A DNA stretch of 32,163 nucleotides from a virus. Below are positions 1 through 5,420 of the stretch, in pieces. Position 1 is the first letter of the stretch. Each line of letters starts with the position of its first letter. The notes beneath the pieces were generated by a model. It did no database searches, was not told where the DNA came from, and saw only the letters and a list, made by a program, of their open reading frames with translations. Both the position numbers and the translations under genes were made by a program. The DNA lies in IMG/VR virus record IMGVR_UViG_3300042894_000116, positions 1 through 32,163 of that record; one strand, 5' to 3'.

Positions 1-48
1 AATTGGGTTGATCTTGGCCCATATCTTTCGGCGGCATTGTTTTTTCAT
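1..48 (-). CDS. N-terminal fragment of a conserved phage protein split by the window ends
   Basis: An ATG at 48-46 overlaps the stop of the upstream gene as ATGA and reads 16 codons (MKKQCRRKIWAKINPI) to the window edge. Collapsing the AATT at positions 1-4 with the AATT at 32160-32163 continues the frame without a stop into the gene at the right end, giving a 151-aa protein. Plain concatenation without collapsing AATT hits a stop two codons later. The K-W-x-x-I-N-P-I-x-H-A-I pattern across the join resembles the start of a hypothetical family I recall from Burkholderiales phages; that is memory, not a search. Function is unknown. Confidence 0.75.
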   Translation of the reverse strand, partial: MKKQCRRKIWAKINPI

Positions 49-374
49 TGGTGCGCCCTGTCTTGAAGTCGGTTGGTGGCTTCACGGGTTCTGAAAATCT
101 CAATGTCCAGCCGAGCCGACTCCATTTCCCACTTCAGGGTCTCTTCTGTCTCAATTGCTACAGCCAAACCCTTTAGCAGTTGATGGTAAGCAGGGTCAGC
201 GTATGCCTCACGCTCCTGTGCAGCAGCGGATTCAATGCCCAACTTTAGTGCGTCTTTCATCAACAACGCCCGTTTTATGCGTCTGAATTCTTCAAGATAT
301 ACCCGCTGCGCTTTGGCTTCGCCGTAGGCTGGCGCTTTGTCCCTGATGGTTTGGGCTGCTTGTTCTGGTTTCAT
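45..374 (-). CDS. Conserved phage hypothetical protein, helical
   Basis: Encodes 109 residues, rich in Ala, Glu, Arg and Lys and almost certainly all alpha-helical, with no membrane segment. The pattern R-V-Y-L-E-E-F (about residues 25-31) followed by A-A-A-Q-E-R-E-A-Y (about 50-58) resembles a hypothetical family I recall from many proteobacterial phages, whose function is not known. Its start overlaps the rusA stop by 4 nt (ATGA) and its stop overlaps the next ATG, so it lies inside a translationally coupled leftward operon of replication and recombination genes. Confidence 0.8.
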   Translation of the reverse strand: MKPEQAAQTIRDKAPAYGEAKAQRVYLEEFRRIKRALLMKDALKLGIESAAAQEREAYADPAYHQLLKGLAVAIETEETLKWEMESARLDIEIFRTREATNRLQDRAHQ

Positions 375-793
375 TCGGCCTCCATGACCATGACATCAAC
401 GCCAGCTTTTTCTGCGTACAGCTTTTTTACGTGCAAATCAATGACCTGGGTGTCATCCACAAAAATGACCCCGTTCATGGCATCAAGGTAGGTTTTTGCA
501 ATATTGTCGATGTCAGGTTTCTTGCATGGTTTCTCAGCGCCGCTTAAACAGGCTTCCCTGCGCTTTTTTGGGTAAGACTGTGGAATTGGAAGTCTTACGT
601 ACAAAAACACGCTCACGGGCGTTTTAAGAGGTTCTGTTGCACCTATTGCTTGTTTGGCAAAGGTGGCAATCATGGCCTCATAGGTCAAAGTCTGTTTGTC
701 GGTGTAAACCTTGGTGAAGTTGCCAACTCTGCTGAATCTAGGTCGGCCTTTGCCCTTTGGGTCACCCTGGACTTGAAAGTGTATTTGCATCAT
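371..793 (-). CDS. rusA: RusA-family Holliday junction resolvase
   Basis: A 140-residue protein with the RusA signature. The N-terminus has the basic G-x-P-x-x-K-x-R-P-R-F stretch (residues about 10-20). The acidic catalytic core is K-P-D-I-D-N-I-x-K (D94, D96), then D104 in L-D-A-M-N-G and D113/D114 in F-V-D-D. These aspartates match the metal-binding residues of the dimeric family that cuts four-way junctions. In a phage that probably packages from concatemers, it would clear recombination branches before packaging. Two ATGs (793 and 790) are possible; the first overlaps the upstream stop in CAATGATG. Length is typical for the family. Confidence 0.93.
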   Translation of the reverse strand: MMQIHFQVQGDPKGKGRPRFSRVGNFTKVYTDKQTLTYEAMIATFAKQAIGATEPLKTPVSVFLYVRLPIPQSYPKKRREACLSGAEKPCKKPDIDNIAKTYLDAMNGVIFVDDTQVIDLHVKKLYAEKAGVDVMVMEAE

Positions 794-953
794 TGTTCAT
801 TTCCGCAATCAAGGTATCGTGACCAGCCTGTCCACGTATTCTCAGAATGTCGGCTTTTACACCCGCCCACCAGTTCTGGGCGTTCTGCTTGCCAATCTCT
901 TTGACTTTCATCTTGTACCGCCCCTTCCATTCTCTCGCCTCGCATTGGGTCAT
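762..953 (-). CDS. Small hypothetical protein overlapping its neighbours in another frame
   Basis: From an ATG at 953 this frame gives 63 residues beginning MTQCEAREWKGRYKMK and containing W-W-A-G-V-K-A-D-I-L-R-I-R-G (about residues 28-41) and L-I-A-E-M-N. That composition looks like a real small phage protein, helical and basic. It runs 32 nt into rusA and overlaps the gene at 790-1056 in a different frame. The open frame upstream to 1016 looks like an out-of-frame reading of the neighbour. Either two genes overlap, or one base of change has split a longer gene. Function is unknown. Confidence 0.55.
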   Translation of the reverse strand: MTQCEAREWKGRYKMKVKEIGKQNAQNWWAGVKADILRIRGQAGHDTLIAEMNNDANTLSSPG

Positions 954-1056
954 GTAAGTCACCAGTGGCGAAAAGGGCGGCGCTGATTTGTTCAAAACTG
1001 AATTTTTGTCCATCACGTAATTTGTCCAAAATTTGGTTTGCTTGGTCTCTGTTCAT
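790..1056 (-). CDS. Small hypothetical protein, possibly the N-terminal part of a frameshifted gene
   Basis: The ATG at 1056 shares its A with the upstream stop (TGATG), and the stop at 790 overlaps the rusA start, so both ends are coupled. The first about 34 residues (MNRDQANQILDKLRDGQKFS then E-Q-I-x-A-A-L-F-A-T-G-D-L) look like genuine coding sequence. The rest is low in hydrophobics and lies opposite a better-looking reading of the same DNA in the frame at 762-953. I therefore trust the N-terminal third more than the tail. Function is unknown. Confidence 0.55.
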   Translation of the reverse strand: MNRDQANQILDKLRDGQKFSFEQISAALFATGDLHDPMRGERMEGAVQDESQRDWQAERPELVGGCKSRHSENTWTGWSRYLDCGNEQ

Positions 1057-1292
1057 CAATAAATCTCGTCTTTGTCGTCATACCACTGCACGATGTTTTT
1101 AGCTTGCAAAGCATCTGCAAGATTTTTCTTTGGCTTTAAAGTTTTACCGCCCCACTGATGTTCGCTACACATTGGTCTGTAACCCTCCATGTGAACTGAC
1201 CATCGTTTTCCACAACCAGGAACGCTGCAAAAAAGATGCCCTGTCTCGTCAATCTGTGTGTTTGTTTGCTGTTTGAAATTAGTTAGTGCCAT
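1056..1292 (-). CDS. Small putative zinc-binding protein
   Basis: Encodes 78 residues with a compact Cys/His array: C22-x4-C27, H34, C42-x2-H45. This spacing suggests a single structural zinc site, such as a treble-clef or ribbon. The C-terminus is charged (D-D-K-D-E). The start at 1292 overlaps the end of the DUF1376 gene by 14 nt and the stop is shared with the next ATG (TGATG). It sits between the replication protein and rusA, so a nucleic-acid role is plausible but not shown. It is too short and lacks the residues of an HNH nuclease. Confidence 0.75.
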   Translation of the reverse strand: MALTNFKQQTNTQIDETGHLFCSVPGCGKRWSVHMEGYRPMCSEHQWGGKTLKPKKNLADALQAKNIVQWYDDKDEIY

Positions 1293-2049
1293 GATATTTT
1301 CCCTCTACAATTTTTGCGAAGTTGCTTGGTTTGAGAATCCACTCGAGGTCTGCGGTAAACACACGACCATCTTTGCTGTTGACTTTTCCTGTCAGAAATT
1401 TTGATCTGCCAACATGCCTGAAAAAATCTGCCCACCATGTGAGAACATCATCGGCTTGGATCTGTTTGCCTTGTGAGAGTTCTGCCGCAACCTCTCGCCA
1501 TCGCTGTCTCAAATAACCTTGTCGTGCAGAATTCCAGACTTCGACCTTACGCAATGTAGGCAAATGCTGGTGGTAAAGGCCAATGACTTCTGTGTGTTTG
1601 CAATCAGGCAACTCCATCTCAGGTTCACCATCTGGTGGACATATATTGGTATTTCTTTGGTTATTGGTTATTGGTTTATGGTTATTAGTTGCCTTAGCGA
1701 TGGGTTCCGAGTCGGTATCCACTGGGTTACCCACTGGGTTCTTTTTCCTTCCACCAAGTTTCCCGTTTGCCCTGTTCTTTTCTGCCATAGCGTGATAGTG
1801 ACCAATCACCTCATGGCAGCGAGCATGAAACCAACCATCCTCATGTTTTTCAAACATATCGTTTAAGACATCCACAATGACAAAAGCCTCCACTCGGATG
1901 CGTCTGGCAACCCAGTGGGTATCAAGTGGGATTTTTTGCTCGGTGTCGTAGTACATATCAAGGAGCCTTCTATACGCAAGGTCTTCCTCATTTGAAAGGT
2001 GTGCAGTTGCACCTCGGTAATCACCGATGTTGAATGTGTAGTAGTGCAC
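1279..2049 (-). CDS. DUF1376 (YdaU-like) phage replication protein
   Basis: I place the start at the GTG at 2049, preceded by CGGAG seven bases upstream, giving 256 residues that begin V/M-H-Y-Y-T-F-N-I-G-D-Y. A GTG at 2103 in the same frame is possible but has no good ribosome site. Residues about 1-90 are the DUF1376 domain (L-S-x-x-E-D-L-A-Y-R-R-L-L-D-M-Y-Y), which in phages sits with replication genes. A low-complexity Asn/Pro/Thr linker follows. The C-terminal third has W-W-x-x-F-F-R-H-V then D-L-E-W-I-L-K-P-S-N-F-A-K-I, as in replisome organiser or helicase-loader type proteins. No helicase or polymerase gene is present, so it probably recruits host replication machinery. The linker DNA carries direct repeats. 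Confidence 0.88.
   Translation of the reverse strand: MHYYTFNIGDYRGATAHLSNEEDLAYRRLLDMYYDTEQKIPLDTHWVARRIRVEAFVIVDVLNDMFEKHEDGWFHARCHEVIGHYHAMAEKNRANGKLGGRKKNPVGNPVDTDSEPIAKATNNHKPITNNQRNTNICPPDGEPEMELPDCKHTEVIGLYHQHLPTLRKVEVWNSARQGYLRQRWREVAAELSQGKQIQADDVLTWWADFFRHVGRSKFLTGKVNSKDGRVFTADLEWILKPSNFAKIVEGKYHGTN
1655..1691. repeat. Degenerate 7-bp tandem repeats (ATTGGTT), iteron-like
   Basis: About five consecutive units of the form ATTGGTT (TTTGGTT, ATTGGTT, ATTGGTTT, ATGGTT, ATTAGTT) lie inside the linker-coding part of the DUF1376 gene. A unit of seven is not a multiple of three, so the repeat is conserved at DNA level and the protein sequence it encodes is not periodic. The tract is A/T-rich. 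Position inside the replication gene resembles the iterons within the lambda O gene. Confidence 0.6.
1717..1739. repeat. Pair of ACCCACTGGGT palindromes, third copy at 1910-1920
   Basis: ATCCACTGGGT (1717-1727) and ACCCACTGGGT (1729-1739) are spaced 12 bp apart. A third copy, ACCCAGTGGGT, lies at 1910-1920. The second and third are perfect odd-centred palindromes (ACCCA-N-TGGGT). All are in the DUF1376 gene near the heptad repeats. The 12-bp spacing also yields an N-P-V-G-N-P-V repeat in the protein, so coding constraint could explain part of it. Confidence 0.5.
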
Positions 2050-2109
2050 AAGGCATCTCCGCAAAACTCCCTGAAAAGAAACGTCAGCAGGTGGGGAGTT
2101 CACTTTTCA

Positions 2110-2129
2110 GCAAGGTAGCTACTCCTTGC
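2110..2129 (-). other. Hairpin between the Cro-like gene and the DUF1376 gene
   Basis: GCAAGG (2110-2115) and CCTTGC (2124-2129) form a 6-bp stem with an 8-nt loop in the 99-nt gap after the Cro-like gene. No run of T follows on the minus strand, so it is not a clear terminator. It could be a processing or translational control structure in the leader of the replication gene. Confidence 0.35.
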
Positions 2130-2148
2130 CTAGCTGGGTTTCAAAAAA

Positions 2149-2307
2149 TTATATCTTCACAAACCAGTCAGGTTTTATGACCATAAGCTGGTACAGCCGA
2201 CCTTTTGGCAACTGCTTCCATTGACAAACAGCACCTCTTGTCACACCGAGCAACCTTGCAAGTGCGACTTGTGAACCAGCTCTAGAAATGGCTTCATCTT
2301 TTGACAT
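2149..2307 (-). CDS. Cro-like helix-turn-helix regulator (52 aa)
   Basis: A 52-residue frame from the ATG at 2307: MSKDEAISRAGSQVALARLL, then G-V-T-R-G-A-V-C-Q-W-K as the recognition helix region, and L-P-K-G-R-L-Y-Q-L, ending in P-D-W-F-V-K-I. The order (A-x-x-L-G-V-x-x-x-A-V-x-x-W, then P-x-x-R-x-Y-Q-L) is that of short Cro/YdaS-type DNA-binding proteins. It is the first leftward gene next to the divergent control region, the usual position of cro, and a palindrome at 2342-2356 lies just upstream of its start. No partner CI repressor was found. The ribosome site is weak, so translation may be leaderless or poor. Confidence 0.8.
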   Translation of the reverse strand: MSKDEAISRAGSQVALARLLGVTRGAVCQWKQLPKGRLYQLMVIKPDWFVKI

Positions 2308-2340
2308 CGGTGCATTTTACTAAACAAAGTGGGCAATCGT

Positions 2341-2363
2341 ATTAGGGAAAGTCCCTATAAAAA
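2341..2363. promoter_or_regulatory. Operator-like palindrome O1
   Basis: ATTAGGGAAAGTCC starts at 2341. Inside it TAGGGA-AAG-TCCCTA is a perfect 6-3-6 inverted repeat, followed by an A-rich stretch. A near-copy (21 of 23 positions by eye) occurs at 3689. In both places the element lies exactly 37 nt, start to start, upstream of a -35 box. It is the best candidate for the binding site of the Cro-like protein encoded next to it. Confidence 0.6.
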
Positions 2364-2377
2364 TATCGCACCATTTA

Positions 2378-2405
2378 TTGACGGGTGTTTAGAACCCTAT
2401 ACAAT
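2378..2405 (+). promoter_or_regulatory. Early rightward promoter P1
   Basis: TTGACG (2378-2383) and TACAAT (2400-2405) are separated by 16 bp, a good sigma-70 match. The spacer and downstream bases (GTTTAGAA then CCTATACAATG) recur at two other places on the plus strand. It should drive the gene at 2453 and perhaps those beyond. Confidence 0.75.
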
Positions 2406-2414
2406 GTGACCATG

Positions 2415-2447
2415 CCCTAGCAATTTCGCACAAGGGTCTTTTTGGAG
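2415..2447 (+). promoter_or_regulatory. Leader element L1: CCC...GGG, U-tract, Shine-Dalgarno
   Basis: CCC at 2415-2417 and GGG at 2434-2436 flank a 16-nt interval with little internal pairing. TCTTTTT and GGAG follow at once, then the ATG at 2453. The stem is weaker than in the other copies, but the GGGTCTTTTTGGAG block is the same as in the leader at 6562. Confidence 0.5.
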
Positions 2448-2452
2448 AAATC

Positions 2453-2653
2453 ATGAAACCTCAGGAACTTTATAAAGGCATCAAGGTGGTAGCTACCGAC
2501 CTTCCAGATGCAACCGTTTACACGGTGGAGGCAGTCAACCAATTCTCGGTTGAACTGACCTATACGACAAGCAATGGTCAAACACTTCACGCTGGTGTTC
2601 TTGATGCTTGCTTTTTGAAACTCCCCACCATCCAACAACTCGCAAACGCTTAA
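2453..2653 (+). CDS. Small early hypothetical protein
   Basis: Encodes 66 residues from an ATG with GGAG eight bases upstream. It is soluble and mixed alpha/beta in appearance, with a Y-K-G-I-K-V-V-A-T-D-L start and alternating Val/Thr/Tyr segments suggesting a small beta barrel. No motif is recognised. As the first gene after the strongest early promoter it will be expressed first on infection, which often points to host takeover or anti-defence functions; that is inference from position only. Confidence 0.75.
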   Translation: MKPQELYKGIKVVATDLPDATVYTVEAVNQFSVELTYTTSNGQTLHAGVLDACFLKLPTIQQLANA

Positions 2654-2662
2654 TCAACCCAC

Positions 2663-2684
2663 GGGGCTTCGGCCCCATCTTTAG
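2663..2684 (+). promoter_or_regulatory. Leader hairpin L2 with UUCG tetraloop before the DUF932 gene
   Basis: GGGGC-TTCG-GCCCC (2663-2676) is a 5-bp stem closed by the very stable UUCG loop, followed by ATCTTT and AGGA ahead of the ATG at 2694. It could act as a weak terminator or attenuator between the first two early genes, or protect the mRNA. The T-run is short for a full intrinsic terminator. Confidence 0.55.
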
Positions 2685-2693
2685 GAAAAAATC

Positions 2694-3662
2694 ATGGCTC
2701 ACTTAATTGAAAACAATGTGATCACAGGCAAAGCAGAAATTGCTTACGCAAACAAAACTCCTTGGCATGGCCTTGGTCAACAGTTGACCCAGGATGCACC
2801 CATCGATGTATGGCGCACTGAGGCTGGACTTGATTGGGAGGCACAGGTCTCTCCTGTAATGTTTTGGCCTGAAGGTGTTGCTGCACCTCAAAAGGTTGCA
2901 AATAAAAATGTCATTTTCCGCAATGATACAAAGACCCCACTTGGTGTTGTTTCTGACCGATACAAAATTCACCAACCAGCGGATGTTCTTGACTTCTTCA
3001 ACACGCTTGTGCAATCGGCTGGCTTTACTCTTGAAGTTGCTGGTGCAATCAAAGGCGGCAAGCGCATCTGGGCATTGGCAAATGTCAACAAAGAAGCTGT
3101 GGTCTTAAATGATGATGCTGTGAAAGGCTACTTGCTTCTCAGCACATCATTTGATGGATCAGCAGCCACCATTGGTCAATTCACCAGCATTCGGGTGGTC
3201 TGCAACAACACCCTCTCGGCGGCTGATACTGAAGTTGCACCAAGCCGTGTGATGTTGACACATGGCACAGATTTTGATGCCAGCCTGATGCGGGAACGCC
3301 TCGGCATCATTGTTGGTGGCTTTGATGGAATGATGGACAAATACAGGTCACTCGCACGACAAGGCGTTTCAATGAAATACACACAGGATTTCATTAGCGA
3401 ATTATTCCCTGCCATCTTTGATCCACAAACAGAGAAGCTCAAAGAATCTAGAGGCTACAAACGTGTCTTGGAGTTGTTTGAGGGTGCAGGGATCGGCGCA
3501 TTTAATCAGGGTGTATACGGGACACGATGGGGCTTGCTGAATGCAGTCACACAATACATCGACCATGAGCGTGGCCATAACGTAGATACCCGCATGAACA
3601 ATGCATGGTTTGGCAATGGCAATCGACTGAAATCAGAGGCCGAATCACTTTTGCTGGCTTGA
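2694..3662 (+). CDS. DUF932 phage/plasmid protein
   Basis: A 322-residue protein of the DUF932 family. The opening carries the family's T-P-W-H-G-L-G motif (about residues 22-28). It continues with D-R-Y-K-I-H-Q-P (about 89-96) and S-F-D-G-S-A-A-T-I-G-Q-F-T-S-I-R-V-V-C-N-N-T-L (about 151-173), all typical of the family. Length is close to the family norm. DUF932 proteins are common on phages, plasmids and archaeal viruses; their biochemical role is not established, though they tend to sit near recombination genes, as here. AGGA plus a 6-7 nt spacer supports the start. Confidence 0.9.
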   Translation: MAHLIENNVITGKAEIAYANKTPWHGLGQQLTQDAPIDVWRTEAGLDWEAQVSPVMFWPEGVAAPQKVANKNVIFRNDTKTPLGVVSDRYKIHQPADVLDFFNTLVQSAGFTLEVAGAIKGGKRIWALANVNKEAVVLNDDAVKGYLLLSTSFDGSAATIGQFTSIRVVCNNTLSAADTEVAPSRVMLTHGTDFDASLMRERLGIIVGGFDGMMDKYRSLARQGVSMKYTQDFISELFPAIFDPQTEKLKESRGYKRVLELFEGAGIGAFNQGVYGTRWGLLNAVTQYIDHERGHNVDTRMNNAWFGNGNRLKSEAESLLLA

Positions 3663-3688
3663 TATAGATGGGGCTTTGGCCCTGTCTT

Positions 3689-3711
3689 ATTAGGGAAAGT
3701 CCTAATAAAAA
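3689..3711. promoter_or_regulatory. Operator-like repeat O2
   Basis: Second copy of ATTAGGGAAAGTCC, starting at 3689 and differing from O1 at two of 23 positions. The arms TTAGG and CCTAA remain complementary. It lies 37 nt, start to start, upstream of the -35 box of P2, the same as at P1, which argues for a functional unit. Confidence 0.6.
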
Positions 3712-3725
3712 CAGCGCGAAACCTC

Positions 3726-3753
3726 TTGATGAATGTTCAGAATCCTATACAAT
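3726..3753 (+). promoter_or_regulatory. Early rightward promoter P2
   Basis: TTGATG (3726-3731), a 16-bp spacer and TACAAT (3748-3753). The bases from the spacer to the start of the transcript (AGAATCCTATACAATGCACA then TATGCCC) match the copy at about 6534-6564 almost base for base. It should drive the block from 3798 through the recombination genes. Confidence 0.75.
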
Positions 3754-3762
3754 GCACATATG

Positions 3763-3788
3763 CCCCGAACTTCTTGGGGTCTTTTTAG
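3763..3788 (+). promoter_or_regulatory. Leader hairpin L3 with U-tract and Shine-Dalgarno
   Basis: CCCC (3763-3766) pairs with GGGG (3776-3779) across a 9-nt interval. TCTTTTT (3780-3786) and AGGA follow, then the ATG at 3798. This has the form of a small intrinsic terminator placed directly on a ribosome site. Confidence 0.55.
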
Positions 3789-3797
3789 GAAATCAAA

Positions 3798-4028
3798 ATG
3801 GCAAAATTCATCAAAACTCAATTTGTAAGAACCAAACACGGCTCTCTTTTTGATCGTGGATCGGCAGATTTTTACTATGGCCGCCAACCAAATCCTCATT
3901 GGTGGCCTTTAAGTACTGGCCGAGGCGAAATGATTGTTCAACTGAACAAAAAAGAAATCGCTGAATACATTGCCGGGTACGAGGAAAACGAAAACCTCGG
4001 TCACAAAAAAGGTTTTGACAGCCTTTAA
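3798..4028 (+). CDS. Small early hypothetical protein
   Basis: Encodes 76 residues, soluble and basic at the N-terminus. It shows F-Y-Y-G-R (about residues 25-29), P-H-W-W-P (about 33-37), and a C-terminal helix with E-Y-I-A-G-Y-E-x-N-E-N-x-G-H-K-K. The aromatic-rich first half suggests a small beta fold. The pattern resembles short hypothetical proteins of other phage early regions, but no function is known to me. It is the first gene after promoter P2. Confidence 0.8.
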   Translation: MAKFIKTQFVRTKHGSLFDRGSADFYYGRQPNPHWWPLSTGRGEMIVQLNKKEIAEYIAGYEENENLGHKKGFDSL

Positions 4029-4037
4029 TTTTTTAAT

Positions 4038-4058
4038 CCCGCAAGGGTCTTTTTAGGA
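4038..4058 (+). promoter_or_regulatory. Leader hairpin L4 with U-tract and Shine-Dalgarno
   Basis: CCC-GCAA-GGG (4038-4047) is a 3-bp stem with a GCAA (GNRA-type) loop, followed directly by TCTTTTT and AGGAG ahead of the ATG at 4065. No promoter copy precedes this leader, so the leader element travels independently of the promoter. Confidence 0.55.
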
Positions 4059-4064
4059 GCAACC

Positions 4065-4244
4065 ATGACAGCACTCGAAAACTTCACACAGCTAGCCGCT
4101 AAATACAGCGACAACCAAGCTAATCGCCTCGCCTACCACGTAGGACTTCTTGAGGCCCACATCCGACATCAAGATCAACTTCTGGAAACATTCCAGCAAG
4201 AGCTTGACCAGATCATCATTGAAATGCACAAGGAGCAAGCATGA
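4065..4244 (+). CDS. Small helical hypothetical protein (59 aa)
   Basis: The frame from the ATG at 4065, six bases after AGGAG, gives 59 residues beginning MTALENFTQLAAKYSDNQAN. It is strongly helical with a heptad-like second half (L-L-E-A-H-I-R-H-Q-D-Q-L-L-E-T-F), so it may form a coiled coil. The stop overlaps the next ATG as ATGA. No known family is recognised. Its place directly before the ERF block suggests a co-factor of recombination, but that is only context. Confidence 0.75.
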   Translation: MTALENFTQLAAKYSDNQANRLAYHVGLLEAHIRHQDQLLETFQQELDQIIIEMHKEQA

Positions 4245-4522
4245 AAATCAAACTTATAGCGCATATCCATTACAGGAAATATTCTTGGGAGGAAAAGGGC
4301 GAGTTCCAACTTTGGTATGCCGCTTTGCCAGATGACGATAGCCGCACCTACATTGGGGAACAAGAGGTAGAAATTGAAGTCCCTGATAACTACGATCCAC
4401 GACCAGCGCAAATTGCTGCATTGATTGCTCAAAAGCAAAAGGTCATGGGCGACTATCAAAAGACGGTCGCAGAAATTAACAACCGCATCAGCAACTTACA
4501 AGCACTGGAGTACACAGCATGA
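4241..4522 (+). CDS. Hypothetical protein upstream of the annealase
   Basis: Encodes 93 residues in two parts. The first about 60 are beta-rich with many aromatics (Y-S-W-E-E, Q-L-W-Y-A-A-L-P-D-D-D). The second is a helix with regularly spaced Ile/Leu ending N-N-R-I-S-N-L-Q-A-L, likely a coiled coil. Start and stop both overlap neighbours by 4 nt (ATGA), so it is coupled to the ERF gene. Function is unknown; a partner of the recombination module is possible. Confidence 0.75.
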   Translation: MKIKLIAHIHYRKYSWEEKGEFQLWYAALPDDDSRTYIGEQEVEIEVPDNYDPRPAQIAALIAQKQKVMGDYQKTVAEINNRISNLQALEYTA

Positions 4523-5079
4523 AGAACATTGCCACCGCACTGGTCAAGGCACAGCAATCCTTTGGCCCTGCCCTGAAAAGCAGCACCAACCCGCACTTCC
4601 GTAGCCGTTACGCAGACCTCTCGGCTTGCGTTGAGGCAGTCATTGAGGGACTGAATGGGGCTGGCATTGCTCTTGTCCAGCGCACCAGCGAGGACACCAC
4701 CGGGGTCACAGTTGAGACTGTGTTTATCCATGAGTCAGGCGAGATGCTGGAGTGCGGCAAGCTGCACGTACCAGCAGCCAAACAAGACCCACAAGGATAC
4801 GGCAGCGCCCTGACATACGCTCGGCGCTACAGCCTGATGGCAGCTTGCGGCATCGCACCAGAAGATGACGATGGCAACGCAGCCACACGCAAAGCCGTAC
4901 CGACTCCAGACATCACAGACCATCTGGCTGCAATCGATGCCAGCGCCAACAGCGAAGAATTGGCAAAGGTCTACAAAGACGCACTAGCAGCTTGCGAAGG
5001 CAATCAGGCGTTACAAGCCAAAGTTATTGCAGCAAAGAAGGCTCGGGTTGAGCGTGCCAAACAGGAGAAAGCAGCATGA
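4519..5079 (+). CDS. erf: ERF-family single-strand annealing protein
   Basis: A 186-residue ERF superfamily protein. The N-terminus has A-L-V-K-A-Q-Q-S-F-G-P-A-L-K, then S-R-Y-A-D-L-S-A-C (about residues 29-37). The family's hallmark G-S-A-L-T-Y-A-R-R-Y-S-L (about 94-105) and the D-D-D-G-N segment follow. ERF proteins bind single strands and anneal them during phage recombination and genome circularisation. It is paired with a YqaJ exonuclease two genes downstream, the normal two-component arrangement. The C-terminal about 50 residues are helical and variable, as in relatives. Confidence 0.93.
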   Translation: MKNIATALVKAQQSFGPALKSSTNPHFRSRYADLSACVEAVIEGLNGAGIALVQRTSEDTTGVTVETVFIHESGEMLECGKLHVPAAKQDPQGYGSALTYARRYSLMAACGIAPEDDDGNAATRKAVPTPDITDHLAAIDASANSEELAKVYKDALAACEGNQALQAKVIAAKKARVERAKQEKAA

Positions 5080-5420
5080 GTTACACCCCTGAACGCTGGC
5101 ACTTTCAAGACAATACACGCTATCAATCGCCATGGACAACACACCCTTACAGCATTACCACAAGGAAAACCGGGGTTCATGGCACAACGATTGCCAACAT
5201 CCCCAACCGCAGGACAGTGCCTGATGCTGAACAAAGGGCTAATGCCATGCTGATTGCCCATGCCCCTGAGATGCTGGAACTCTTGCGAACATTTGTAGGT
5301 TGGTATTCAAACAAAGAAAAGGACAATTTCCACAAGGTTATGCCATTCAAAAATCAGCCGCCTGAAATCCAGGCTGCAATGAAGTTGATCGAGAAAACAA
5401 CAGGGGAATCGTATGTCTGA
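5076..5420 (+). CDS. Hypothetical protein with an A-N-A-x-L-I-A-x-A-P-E motif
   Basis: Encodes 114 residues. The middle carries E-Q-R-A-N-A-M-L-I-A-H-A-P-E-M-L-E-L-L (about residues 51-69), a helix I recall from many small phage proteins in proteobacterial phages. The region before it looks like a beta sheet (W-T-T-H-P-Y-S-I-T-T). The function of such proteins is not known. It overlaps erf by 4 nt and the exonuclease by 8 nt, so all three are made together. Confidence 0.8.
   Translation: MSYTPERWHFQDNTRYQSPWTTHPYSITTRKTGVHGTTIANIPNRRTVPDAEQRANAMLIAHAPEMLELLRTFVGWYSNKEKDNFHKVMPFKNQPPEIQAAMKLIEKTTGESYV

Noticed and set aside
2050-2103. Longer N-terminus of the DUF1376 protein from GTG 2103
   Set aside because: The extra 18 residues do not resemble the family start and there is no ribosome site; GTG 2049 has CGGAG at 7 nt.
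2337-2344. TAATACGA on the minus strand, like the start of a T7 promoter
   Set aside because: Only eight bases match; the rest of the T7 consensus is absent and no phage RNA polymerase gene is present.
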